NCBI RefSeq assembly: GCF_019393635.1
Contig: NC_057861.1
Coordinates: 54,387,532 to 54,451,531, forward strand
Source of the DNA: Dromiciops gliroides
Lineage: Eukaryota; Chordata; Mammalia; Microbiotheria; Microbiotheriidae
Direction of reading: 5' to 3'
Length of the DNA: 64,000 bases
Shown: in pieces, positions 11,770-23,356 of the stretch
Numbering within the stretch: position 1 is the first letter of the stretch
Layout of the letters: every line of letters begins with the position of its first letter
Made by a program: the position numbers and the translations under genes
Notes under the pieces: model-generated
The model's input: only the letters and a program-made list of their open reading frames with translations
Told to the model about the DNA's origin: nothing
Database searches by the model: none

Positions 11770-12655
11770 TCTTGCCTCTGACACGTACTTGTTTGTGACC
11801 CTGGGCAAATCACCCAATTTTTCAGTGCCCTAGACAACTCTCTCAGGCAAAAAAGTTGCAGAGAAGATACTGACCTGCATTGGTAGAGAGAGTTTCCTTA
11901 TTTGGGGGTTCCTGATGCCAATGAACTCTCAGGTCCAGTCCCTCTCCTCTATCACTTACTGAAAATAAAGAACAAAGATGAGAATGTGTGATGCCCAATT
12001 AAGCTAACTCCAACCTGACCTATTTAAACAAATTGTTGATGGCCCCAAATGGGAAACTGATAAAAGAACAGATATCAACACAGTCTATCACCATTCCCTA
12101 AGGGAATTTAACAAGTTAGGTTTGTCGCTGCTCAAGAATAAAAGAGAAGAGAGGACAAAAAGAAGAGAGAACAAAATTGCCTAGAAACTAACTCTGGCTG
12201 CAAACATTTGATCCCCTTGCTAAACTGAGAGATATAGAAAGCAAAGGCAACACCTGTTCAGAATATAAATTCATTTCTAAAATCCTACAGAGGGGATGTT
12301 GGAAGATTATGGGTAGTATTATTTCATAAAATAAAAGCAGTAAAGGCAAGAGACTCAAATAAGCAAAATCATCCTGAGGGTACTTAAGGATAAAAATGGA
12401 AGGAGAGAACAAACAGATGAAAAATAGAAAATATTTTTATAACATTGACAGTGACACATCTGGACACTCCACTGTCTTAAATCAATAGGTGGAAATAGCT
12501 CGGAGGAAAACATACACAGGAAGAGCAGCCAGAGAAGACCTGATATACACAGAGAAAGCTGTATTTAAAAGCAACACCCTTTCAAGAATGTTGAGGGATT
12601 AATCTTCAAATTATCTTAAAGTCTGGGGAAATTAAGTTCAATAGAATAAGCATTT
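11770..12655. other. No gene or clear repeat
   Basis: A-rich, AT-biased sequence without long open frames. An element remnant is possible, but nothing is recognisable. Confidence 0.5.
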
Positions 12656-12660
12656 ATTTG

Positions 12661-12794
12661 TTTGCTTTGGTTTGGTTTGGTTTTTGTGGGGCAATGACAC
12701 AGCTAGTAAGTGTCAAGTGCCTGAGGCAAGATTTGAACTCAGGTCCTCCTGAATCTAGAACTGATGCTTTATCCACTGAACCACCTAGCTGCCC
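12661..12794 (-). mobile_element. WSINE1-type SINE with internal deletion
   Basis: Lacks the segment between the tail and the CORE part. Confidence 0.8.
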
Positions 12795-12802
12795 CTTCTC
12801 TT

Positions 12803-12960
12803 TTCCTTTTTTTTTGGAAGGTGGTGGTGGGGCAATGAGGGTTAAGTGACTTGCCCAGGGTCACACAGCTAGTAAGTGTCAAGTGTCTGAGGCCGTATTT
12901 GAACTCAGGTCCTCCTGAATCCAGGGCCAGTGCTTTATCCACTGTGCCACCTAGCTGCCC
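12803..12960 (-). mobile_element. WSINE1-type SINE
   Basis: Full-length, directly next to the previous copy and in the same orientation. Confidence 0.87.
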
Positions 12961-13019
12961 CGCTCTGACCTCTTTATTCTAAGGCTGCTCCTAGATCTAA
13001 ATCAAATTCTGTTTGTAGG

Positions 13020-13200
13020 ATAATAGCGTTAGAGCAGGAAGGGACCTTGGAAGCCACATCTAGTCCAAATGTCTCATTTTATAGATGAAGAAACGGAGGT
13101 TGGGAAAGGTTAAGTAGATTCAAGTCACTGGCATCCACAGCTAGTGTCAGAGATTGGATTTGAACCCAGATCCTTCTGATACTATATACACTGCTTTTAG
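13020..13200 (-). repeat. MIR3-like SINE remnant
   Basis: AGAGCAGGAAGGGACCTTGG then CATTTTATAGATGAAGAAAC. Confidence 0.6.
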
Positions 13201-13473
13201 AGTTAATATTCTATGTTCTGTGTTCTACGTTTTCTTCCATACTATGTTCTATGCACTCTCTCAGCTCTGACATTCTGTGTTCTAAGCACCTTCTCTGCCC
13301 TGTCAATTTCAGTTCTGATGCTTCCTCTGCCCCTCTCTATGGGTTTTGTGTTCCACTTGAATTCCTTTCTTCCCCCTCATGAAGGATTCATAGTTCTGCT
13401 ACTCATTTTTAGACCTGTGATGCCATCTATCAGCACATAGAGAGGTATTACAAGCCTCTGGGTTTTGAAAAGC

Positions 13474-13765
13474 AGCAGGGCGGTACATGTCTGCAGTCCT
13501 TGCTCACTACCAGGGAGGCCAAAGCTGGTGGATGACTGGAGTCTGGGAATTTTGAGCTTCAGTGGGGCTAAGGCTGTGCAGGTGTCTTGCACTCAATCCT
13601 GTACCAGTTGTCTGGGGTCAGGGTAACGGGGGGGACCTTGGAAGCAGGGGGCTACTATACTGCTTAAGGAGAATTGAACTGGCCCATATCAGAAATGGAG
13701 AAGGCCAAAGCTCCCAAGCTGATCAGCTTTCGGTTGGGTCTTTGAGTGGCCACTTCAAGGTATCT
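13474..13765 (+). pseudogene. 7SL (SRP RNA) retropseudogene, second copy
   Basis: Matches 7SL in order: GGGCGGTACATGTCTGCAGT at the 5' end, GGGAATTTTGAGCTTCAGTG, GCAGGTGTCTTGCACTCA, and the best-kept part GAACTGGCCCATATCAGAAA through CCCAAGCTGATCAG. It is strongly diverged and independent of the copy 2.7 kb upstream. Confidence 0.72.
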
Positions 13766-13917
13766 AACCTTTAAGCTGATTGGTGGCTATACCTAACCAC
13801 GATTGGAAGTCAAATACTTGAATCTTTGCTTATGCTTGTAGAGTAGACAAGTTAGCATTTGCCTTAGCTCCTTTCAATATCTATCTTACTCTTAAGCTAG
13901 TAAAGAATATCACAGTT

Positions 13918-14076
13918 TGGGGGCAGCTAGATGGTGCAGTGGATAGAGCACTAGCCCTGGAGTCAGGAGTACCTGAGTTCAAATCCGGCCTCAGACACTT
14001 AACACTTACTAGCTGTGTGACCCTGTGCAAGTCACTTAACCCCAATTGCCTCACCAAAAAAAAAAAAAAAAAAAAA
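13918..14076 (+). mobile_element. WSINE1-type SINE
   Basis: Long pure A-tail; flanks AAGAATATC and AAGAATAGC. Confidence 0.87.
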
Positions 14077-14089
14077 AGAATAGCAATTT

Positions 14090-15360
14090 AGCAGCTGTGT
14101 GGAGGATGGATTGGAGAAGAGAGACTTATGGCAGAAGGAAGTGATTGCACAATTCAACACAAGAGCTGATTAGGACCTGGCTAAGGGATGGGGCAGAGTG
14201 AATGGAGAGAAGGGAACAGATGTGAGATATGTTGCGGATGTACAATTGATAAGACTGGGCAACTGATTAGATATGAGGACTGAGGGAAGGGGAACATTCA
14301 AAGATGACTCCGAAGTTCCAAACCTGGGTCACTAGAAGGATGTCGATGCCCTCAATAACAACAGGGGACATAGGAGGTGGGGAGGGTTTGGGGAAAGAGA
14401 TAATGAGCTCTGTGTAGTAGTATGGAGTCTGAGATGCCCACGGAGCATCCAAGTTGGAAATAACCAATTGGCAGTTTATGACGAACAGGAGTTTAGAAGA
14501 GAGACTGAAGCTAGATAAGAAAACTGGGAATTGTCAGCATAGAGATGATAGGTTATCCTACAATCTGATAAGCTCACTGAGAGTGGATGTAGAGAACAGG
14601 GTGCTCAGATGAGAGCCTTGCAAAGGGGGTAGTACAACATGAATCATCCAGCAAAGGAGATTGAGACAGAACAGTCAGAGGAGGAAGAGAAGAAGAAATT
14701 ATTATCACAAAATCCCAGGAAGGAGATAATATCTAGGGTGAGGCAGGTGAGAAATTCATTCATCTGAATTTGGTAATTAATCGATCATTGGTAACCTTGA
14801 AGAAAACTAGTGATGAAGTTAGAAATCAGATTACTATGGATTTAGACGTGAGAATGATGTCTGAAAGCAGACACAAAGAGCATAGATATATTTTCCTTTC
14901 CTTTTGAATTTATCTTTGAAAAAGAGAAGAGATATAGGGGTAGTAGCTTGAAAAGACAGTAGAATCAATCCAAGCAACTGGGAAGGAGACAATAGATAAG
15001 GAAAGATTAAAGGTTAAAGAAGAAAGGGGGTGATTAAAGTGACAAGTTCACAGAGGAGATAAGGGGGTGAGAGCAAGAACACAAGTAGAGAGCTTGGCAT
15101 CTGCTTTGACATGGGAGCAAAGGGGAAAGAGTTGGAACTAAGGTTAAGATTATTTAAAGCAGAGCTGGAGAGAAGGAAAAGTCTGTGGCTTCCTTTTTTT
15201 TTTCTTCAGTTGAAGTATTTGGAAAAGTCCTCTGCTGAGAAAGAGAAATGAGGGATAGGGCAAATAGCTTGAGAAAATAGTCTTGGAACAGACATTAGGG
15301 AAAGTAGGATAGAGAGACAATCACAGAAAAGTGAAAGAGTTGGTGTCCAGCAGTGAGGGC
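14090..15360 (+). repeat. Old dispersed repeat, family unassigned (copy 1)
   Basis: Purine-rich text with landmarks AAAGATGACTCCGAAGTT, GTCTGAGATGCCCACGGAGC, CAGCATAGAGATGATAGG. The same order of landmarks occurs at 36230-38060. No coding potential is seen on the plus strand. Confidence 0.45.
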
Positions 15361-15365
15361 CCAGT

Positions 15366-15600
15366 TAAGATTGTCATGACTCTCTGTGACCCCATTTGTT
15401 ATTTTCTTGGCAGAGATACTGGAGTGGTTTGCCATTTCTTTCTCCAGCTCATTTTACAGATGAAGAAACTGAGGCCAACAGGGTTAAGTGACTTGCCCAG
15501 GGTCATACAGCTAGTAAGTATTTAGGGCCAGATTTGAACTTGGAAGAGGGAGTCTTCCAGACTCCAGACCTGGATATCTACATCTTACGGCACCACCTAG
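15366..15600 (-). mobile_element. MAR1-type SINE
   Basis: Nearly complete, ending GGCACCACCTAG. Confidence 0.8.
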
Positions 15601-16154
15601 TGGACATAGTTAAGATTATGCAACAGAAATTTGTAGCAGACCCAAGTCAGTTACTGTTGTGTGATTTTTTTCCATCTGTGTTCGGCAGCATAAGTGTGGG
15701 GTAAAGAAGACATTTAATAGGAATAAACCAGAGTCGGAGTTTAGAAAGGGACATGTACCAACCAATAGGGAGCAATAGGGTAGACTTGAGGGTAGAGAAC
15801 AGTGTAAAGTTTAACTGAAGGGTCAGACTCTGGTTTAGGAAAGCAGAGAGGACTAGAGAAACTAAAGGTTACAGTGAGGATGGAGAACAGGTCTGGGGAG
15901 GGCAAGAGAAGAAAGGTTGGGAGGTGACGGTGAGATAGAGGACTATCACAGTTATGGATGGCAGAGGTGGAACCCATGTAGTTCATCTGTGGTTCAGGTT
16001 TGATGGGAACACAAAGTCCCAGTCACAGGATAACTTTTAATTAGCCAGAGTCGCTGTTCAATGATGCTCAGATGTATTAATAAATAGAGGCAAAGCCCAA
16101 TCACCAATCTATACAGACTGTATTGTCACAAATGCCTGTAGAGGCATCTGACAG

Positions 16155-16359
16155 GGCAGCGAGGTGGCACAGTGGATAGAGCACCAGCCCTGGAGTCAGG
16201 AGTACCTGAGTCCAAATCCAGCCTCAGACACTTAACACTTACTAGCTGTGTGACCCTGGTCAAGTCACTTAACCCCAATTGCCTCACTAAAAAAAAAAAG
16301 AAGAAGAAGAAGAAGAAGAAGAAGAAGAAGAAGAAGAAGAAGAAGAAGAAGAAGAAGAA
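16155..16359 (+). mobile_element. WSINE1-type SINE with (AAG)n tail
   Basis: The tail expanded to about 20 AAG units. Target duplication GCATCTGACAG is perfect. Confidence 0.9.
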
Positions 16360-16829
16360 GCATCTGACAGAGGAAATATTATTCCTCAGAACACTTTCCA
16401 GGGATCCTCGCATGGAAATGCCTGGTCCTGCCTCCAACTGACTTGAAATGAATGATCCTTGATTATTGTAGTGTGAGATTTGTGAGACTGGCCCCCATCA
16501 CCGGGGTCCCTGGGATTTTATCCATCCTGTTGCTTTCCTTAAGCCAGTGAATTATCAGCAGGAACGGACCTTTAATTAGCTGGGTGCAATATCTAAATTT
16601 AACACCAGGTGATGCTCTATCAGCTTTATTTTCATTAAATTTTTATTTATTTTTTACATAAAAAAAATTATTTACAAATTCTCTCCCTCCTTCCATCCCC
16701 TCCCCCTCTCATTGAAAAGGCAAGCAATATAATATATTATACATGTGAATTCATGCAAAACAATTTCCATATTAGTCATGTTGCTCTCCCCCCCTCCCCT
16801 ATCCCCCAAAGCAAGAAAAATAAAGGAAA

Positions 16830-17335
16830 AATGTATTGATCCAGGAGAATTCCAAAAGACTCATGATGGAAAATGCTATCCTTATTCAGAGAAAGTATTA
16901 TGGAGTCTGAATGCAGATCAAAGTATGCTATTTTCACTTTTTTTTTTCATGATTTTCCCCTTTTGTCCTGTTTCTTTGTTCACAACATGACTAATGTGGA
17001 AATATGTTTAACATGATTGCACATGTATAACCTATATCAGATTTCTTGCCATTTGGGGGAGGGGAGGGATGGGGGAGAAAAATTTGGAACTCAAATCTTA
17101 TAAAAAATGAATGTTGGGGGGCAACTAGGTGGCACAGTGGATAGAGCACCGGCCCTGGATTCAGGAGGACCTGAGTTCAAATCCAGCCTCAGACACTTAA
17201 CACTTACTAGCTGTGTGACCCTGGGCAAGTCACTTAACCCCAAATGCCTCACCAAAAAAAAAAAAAAAAAAAGAATGTTGAAAATTATTTTTACATATAA
17301 TTAGAAAAAATAAAATGCTATTTACAAAAAAAATG
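16830..17335 (+). mobile_element. L1 LINE 3' end, inserted in the outer L1
   Basis: Contains AGACTCATGATGGAAAATGC, TATGGAGTCTGAATGCA and CCTATATCAGATTTCTTGCC. Flanks AAAAATGT on both sides. It contains a SINE. Confidence 0.75.
17116..17268 (+). mobile_element. WSINE1-type SINE
   Basis: Inserted in the plus-strand L1 fragment; GAATGTTG-type flank on both sides. Confidence 0.88.
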
Positions 17336-17490
17336 TTTGCTTCACCCTGCTTTCAGAGTTCATCACTTCTTTCTCTGGAGATAGATAGCATTTTTCATCA
17401 TGGGTCTTTTGGAATTGTCTTGGATCATTGTCTTGAACACTGTAGCCAAGTCTTTTGCAGTTGATCATCATTACACTATTGCTGTTAATG

Positions 17491-18009
17491 TGTTGCGAGA
17501 AAATAATGGGATTTGGCAGATACTCAAAGGCCCACCTGGAGATTAATCTAAACTGATTGAATTAAGTGAGAGTGATTGATTTTGCTGATTAGCCTACTTC
17601 AAGTTAATTAGATTGTAATCACACCTGGCTAGCCCTTAAGAAGGTATTGTTCTCAGAAGCTAAGGACTTTGAACTCAACTTGAGACCACCTTCAAGTCCA
17701 GTGAACCAATGGATTTGGATGACACCTACCAATCAGCTTGAAGCAGTGTGTAAGGACTGCCTCTGCTCCAGACCTATAAAAAGCTTCCACACTCAGTTTG
17801 AGAGCAGTTCGTGTTTGAAGCAGGCTCATGGTGGAAGACTTGAGGAAGAACCAAACCAGGCTGGAACTCTAGGTTAGATAGGGCTTTTCTTAACTCCACG
17901 TGTTTTCTTTTTTCTAATACCTAGTATGCTTTAATAAATGCTTAATGCCCAAAGGCTGGTGCTAAAGCTTCTAATTTAAGGAGACCACACCCATTTAGAT
18001 TTTAAACAA
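17491..18009 (+). mobile_element. Solo LTR of an endogenous retrovirus-like element
   Basis: Begins TGTTGCGAG and ends near AAACA, with a TATAAAA promoter motif at about 17777 and an AATAAA signal at about 17933. No internal region is attached. The L1 sequence on each side would be continuous without it. Family (possibly ERVL-type) and age are not fixed. Confidence 0.6.
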
Positions 18010-18886
18010 CACAGGGTACAATGTTCTCCTGGTCCTGCTCACTTCACTTTTTATCGGTTCATATAAGTCTTCCCAGGTCTTTCTGAAACCATTCTGCTAG
18101 TCATTTCTTATAGCACAGTAGTGCTCCATCACAATCATATACCAAAACCTGTTCAGCCATTCCCAATTGATGGGCATTCCCTTAATTTCCAGTGCTTTGC
18201 CACCACAAGAAGAGCTGCTATAAATATTTTTGTGCATGTGGGTCCTTTTCCTTTTTCTTTGATCTCTTTGGGATACAGATATAGTAGTAGTATTGCTGGG
18301 TCAAAGAGTATGCAGAGTTTTAGAGCTCTTTGGGCATCATTCCAAATTGTTCTTCAGAATGGTTGGATCAGTTCACAACTCTACCAACATGGCATTAGTG
18401 TTCCTTTTTTCCCCCACATCCCCTCTAGCATTTGTCATTTTCCTCTTCAGTCATATTAGCCACTCTGATAGGGGTGAGGTGGTACTTCAGAGTTGTTTTA
18501 ATTTCCCTTTCTCTAATCAGTAGTGATCTAGAGCATTTTTTCACGTGACTATCGATAGGTTTGATTTCTTCTTCTGACAACTGCCTGTTCATATCATTTG
18601 ACCATTTATCAATTGGGGAATGCCCTTATTTTTATAAATTCGTTTCAGTTCCCTATATATTTAAGAAATGAGGCCTTTATTAGAAAAACTTGCTGTGAAA
18701 TTTCCTCCCATTCCCTGCTTTCCTTCTAATTTTTGACTTCATTGTGTGTTTTTTTTTTTTTATTGTGGAAACACTTTTTAATTTCATATAATCCAAATGA
18801 TCTATTTTAGTTCCTATTTTACTTCCTTTGGTCATAAACTCTTCCCTTATCCATAGATCTGACAGGTAAAATATTCCATTCTCTTC

Positions 18887-19035
18887 TTCTCTTTTTTTCT
18901 TTTTGCGGGGCAATGGGGGTTAAGTGACTTGCCCAGGATCACACAGCTAATGTCAAGTATCTGAGGTTGGATTTGAACTCAGGTCCTCCTGAATCCAGGG
19001 CTGGTGTTTTATCCACTGCGCCACCTAGCTGCCAC
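18887..19035 (-). mobile_element. WSINE1-type SINE
   Basis: Inserted in the outer L1; flanks TTCCATTCTCTT and TTCCATGCTCTT. Confidence 0.85.
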
Positions 19036-20026
19036 TTCCATGCTCTTTTAATTTACTTATGATATAACCCTTTTATGTCTAAATCATGTACCTATTTTAA
19101 CCTTTTTAAAAAACATTATCATATAAATAATTTTACATAAAAAGACTCAAGTAAAAAAAAAAAGAAAGAAAACACAAAATAGTATGCTTCAGTCTGTGTT
19201 CAATCAATACCAGTTCTTTCTCTGTAGGTGGATAGTATGCTTTATCATTAGTCCTTTAGGATTGTCTTGGATCCTTGTATTGCTAAGAGTAGTTAAGTCA
19301 TTCACAATTGCTCAAAGAACAATAATGCTGTCATTGTGCACAATGTTCTCCTGGTTCTGCTCACTTCACTACACATCAGTTCATATAAGTCCAAGTTTTT
19401 CTGAAATCAACCTGCTTGTCATTTCTTATAGCATAATAATATTCCATTACAATCATATAGCAAAAGTTGTTTAGTCATTCCCCATTTGATAGGCATTCCT
19501 TTGATTTCCAATTCTTAGCTACCACAAAGAGTTGCTATAAATATTTTTTTGTGCAATTTTTTTCCCTTTTCTCTTTTTCACAGTTACTACTGTTAACTGT
19601 TTCCCTCCATCCTATTCCCTTCCCCATGGTATTTATTCTATTATCTATCTTTTTTCACCCTATCCCTCCTCAAAGGGGATTTGCTTCTGACTGCCCCCTC
19701 CCCCAATTTGCCCTCCCTTCTTTCACCCCTCCCTCCTTATCCCCTTCCCCTCCTACTTTCCTGCAGGGTTAGATAGATTACTCCACCCAATTGAGGGTGT
19801 ATGTTAATCCCTCCTTGAGCCAACTCTGATGAAATTAAGGTCTTTGAGCCAATCCTGATGAGTATAAGGTTCATTCACTGCCCTGCTCCTCCCTCATCTC
19901 TCCCCGCACTCAATAAGCTCCTTCTTGTTTCTTTCATGTGGGATTTCACCCCATTCTATCTTTCCCCTTCCCCCTCCCCCAGTGCAGTCCTCTCACCCCT
20001 CAATTTTACCCTAAATATGTCATCAT

Positions 20027-20168
20027 GGGGCAGCTAAGTGACACAGTGGACAAAGCACCTACTCTGGACCCAGGAGGACCTGAGCCTAAATCTGGACCCA
20101 GTCACAAGACACTCACCCACTGCTAATCCCCGGGCATGTCACCCAACTCTGACCACCCCACAAAAAAA
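20027..20168 (+). mobile_element. Divergent WSINE1-type SINE
   Basis: Keeps the overall layout but differs at many sites (ACTCTGGACCCAGGAGG, CCCGGGCATGTCACCC), unlike the near-identical copies elsewhere. Confidence 0.7.
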
Positions 20169-20745
20169 AGATAAACAAAAATATATGCTTTACAGATATC
20201 ATCCCTTCATAATTGATTCCCACCTGTGCCCTCTGTCTAAATTTACTTCTATCATCTATCCTAATACTGAGAAATTTCTTATGAGTTAGACATATCATCT
20301 TTCCATGTAGGAATGTGAGCAGTTTAACCTTTTAACATCCCTCTTAATATCTTTTTCCTGTTTATCTTTTTATGCTTCTCTAGGGTCTTATATTTGAAAG
20401 TCAAATTTTCCATTCAATTCAGGTCTTTTCATCACAAATACCTGAAAGTCTTCTTTTTCACTGAAGCCCCATTTTTTCCCCCTGAAAGATCATACTCAGT
20501 TTTTCTGGGTAGGTGATTTTTGGTTGTAATCTCAATTCCTTTGCCCTCTGGAATAGCATATTCTATGCCCTCCAATCCTTTAATGTAGAAGCTGCTAGAT
20601 CTTGAACTATCCTGACTGTGGCTCCACAGTACTTGAATTGTTTCTTTCTACCTATTTGCAAAATTTTTTCCTTGACCTGGGAGCTCTGGAATTTGTTTAT
20701 AATATTCCTGGGCGTTTTCCTTTTGGGATCTCTTTCAGGAGATGA

Positions 20746-20937
20746 TCAGTGGATTCTTTCAATTTCTATTTTGCCTTCTGCTTCTAGAATATCAGGGCAA
20801 TTTTCCCTGACAATCTCTTGGAGGATGTTGTCTAAGCTCTTATTTTGGTCATGGTTTTCAGGTAGTCCAATGATTTTCAAATTATCTCTCCTGGATCTAT
20901 TTTCCAGGTCAGCCGTTTTTCCAAGGAGATATTTCAC
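20746..20937 (-). pseudogene. L1/HAL1 ORF1 fragment
   Basis: Translates as TADLENRSRRDNLKIIGLPE followed by NKSLDNILQEIV, the start of the RRM-like domain of L1 ORF1 protein. The frame is short and broken on both sides, so it is a dead copy. Confidence 0.8.
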
Positions 20938-21596
20938 TTTGTCCTTTATTTTTTATTCATTTGGATTTGCTTTATTGTGTCTTGATTTCTCATAAAGTCA
21001 TTTGCTTCTATTTGCTCAATCCTAATTTTTAAGCAACGATTTTCTTCAGAGAGCTTTTGGCCAGTTTGGCTTTTCAAGCTTTTGCCTTTTTTTCATGACC
21101 CTCCTTCATCACTCTCATTTCTCTTTACATTTTTTCCTCTATTTCCCTTACTTTATCTCCAAAGTGCTTTTTGAGTGCTTCTATGGCCTGAGACCAATTC
21201 GTATTTTTCTTGGAAGCTTTGGATGTAGGAGCCCTGATGTTGCTATCCTCTTCTGAGGGTGTACCTCAATCTTCCTTGTCCCTAAAGAAACTTTCTATGG
21301 TCTGCATCTTTCTCTACCTGCTCATCTTGCCCTTCTTTTACTTGACTTTTAACTCCTTCTTAAAGTGGGACACTACTTCCAGGATATACTATCCCAAGCT
21401 TCAGGGGGTCTAAGGTGGTATTTAAGGAGGGACAGGTTTTTCTTTTTTTTTTTTAATTAATAAAGTATTTTATTTTTTTTCCCGTTACATGTAAAGATAG
21501 TTCTCAACTTTTGTTTATACAAGCTTTCCAATTTCAGATTTTTCTCTCTCCCTCCCTTCCCTCCCCCCTCCCCTAGACAGCAGGTAATCTGACATA

Positions 21597-21690
21597 GGTT
21601 TTATATATACACATACATACATATACATACATACATACATGCATACATGCATACATACATATACATATATATACACACACATAATAACAT
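21597..21690. repeat. (ATAC/ATGC)n microsatellite
   Basis: ACATACATACAT-type repeats inside the 3' UTR of the truncated L1. Confidence 0.85.
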
Positions 21691-21917
21691 TAAACATATT
21701 TCTGCATTAGTCATGTTATAAGAGAAAAATCAGAATAATGATGAAAAACCTCAAAATAGAAAAAACAACAGCACCAAAAACAAAAGAAATAGTATGGTTC
21801 ATTCAGCATCTATACTCCACAGTTCTTTTTTTTTCCCCTGGATTTGGAGATCCTCTTCTATCATGAGTTCCCTGGAACTCTTCTGTACCATTGCATTGGT
21901 GAGAAGAATATAGTCCA

Positions 21918-22772
21918 TCACAGTAGATCAACACTCAATGTTGATGATACTGTGTACAATGTTCTTCTGGTTCTGCTCATCTCACTCATCATCAGCCCAC
22001 ACAAGACCCTCCAGGTTTCTCTGAACTCCTCCTGCTCATCGTTTCTTACAGCACAATAATATTCCATTGTATTCATATACCACAACTTGTCCAGCCATTC
22101 CCCAATTGATGGGCATCCCCTCATCTTCCAATTCCTTGCCACCACATAAAGAGCAGCTATAAATATTTTTGTACATGTGGGTCCCTTTCCCCCTTCCATG
22201 ATTTATTTGGGGAAAAGACCTAAAAGTGGGATTGCTGGGTCAAAGGGTATGCACAGTTTTATCGCCCTTTGGGCATAATTCCAAATTGCTCTCCAGAATG
22301 GTTGGATCAGCTCACAGCTCCACCAACAATGCATTAGTGTTCCAATTTTCCCACAGCTTCTCCAACATTTATTATTTTCTTTTTTTGTCATTTTAGCCAA
22401 TCTGATAGGTGTCAGGTGGTACATCAGAGTTGTTTTTATTTGCATTTCTCTAATCATTAGAGATTTAGAGCATTTTTTCATATGGGAATAGATAGCTTTG
22501 GTTTCTTCATCAGAAAACTGCCTGTTCATATCCTTTGACCATTTCTCAATTGGGGAATGACTTGGATTCTTATATATTTGATTTAGTTCCCTATAGATTT
22601 TAGAAATGAGGCCTTTATCAGAAGTACTGGGCATAAAAATTGTTTCCCAGCTTTCTGCCTCCCTTCTAATTTTGGATGCATTGCTTCTGTTTGTACAAAA
22701 TTTTTTAAATTTAATGTAATTAAAATCATCCATTTTGCATTTTATAATATACTCTATCTCTTGTTTGGTCAT
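21918..22772 (-). pseudogene. L1 ORF2 C-terminal remnant
   Basis: Two adjoining open stretches (22772-22203 and 22199-21918), separated by one frame break, encode the zinc-knuckle-like CWxxCxxxxxxxHCWWxC region and the C-terminus of the L1 reverse transcriptase protein. The reverse transcriptase and endonuclease domains are absent through 5' truncation. Confidence 0.9.
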
Positions 22773-23332
22773 AAACTGTTTTCCTTTCCAAAAATCTGAT
22801 AGGTATACTATTCCTTTCTCTCCTAATTTACCTATGGTATCACCCTTATGTCTAAATCATGTATCCATTTTGACCTTATTTTAGTATAAGGTGTAAGATG
22901 TTGGTCTATGCCTAACTTCTGCCATACTATCTTCCAGTTTTCCCAGAAGTTTTTGTCAAATACTGAGTTCCTATCCCAGAAGCTTGAGTCTTTGGGTTTA
23001 TCAAACACTACATTACTAGTGGAGGGACAGGTTTTTCACTCACCTGGCCTGTTCTCTGGTCCATAGATAACCCCAGGCCAACTTGCTAATTAACCAGCCA
23101 GCAAAACTTTGTGTGCTGTTGTTGTTAGCTCTAAAGAGCCTGCTCCCTTCCCCCACCTGGGCCACCACCACTCAAGCCTACTTCCTGGTTCCTAGCAGGA
23201 GTGAAACACCCAAATTCTGCCTCAGCGCCAGCAGAGACCCCTGTAATATCCCTCCAACCAACTACTTAGCCCTGTCACCAGACCATGAGCTTAGTTCCAG
23301 ACAACACTGGTGCTGCAGCTGATTCAGAGGCT

Positions 23333-23356
23333 CCGGGGGGGGGGGGGGCGGGGGTG
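23333..23356. repeat. Poly-G run
   Basis: Fourteen G, one C, then five G, inside the GC-rich 5' region of the HAL1-like element. Confidence 0.95.

Larger units (their letters stand above)
21442..23020 (-). mobile_element. 5'-truncated L1 LINE with ORF2 C-terminal end
   Basis: Flanked by the perfect 16-base target duplication GGAGGGACAGGTTTTT (21426 and 23021), with a poly-T start on the plus strand. It encodes the end of ORF2 (KCWRSCGKIGTLMHCWWSCE, IPFDPAIPLLGLFPK, TKIFIAALYVVARNWK, YYCAVRNDEQEEF). Confidence 0.92.
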
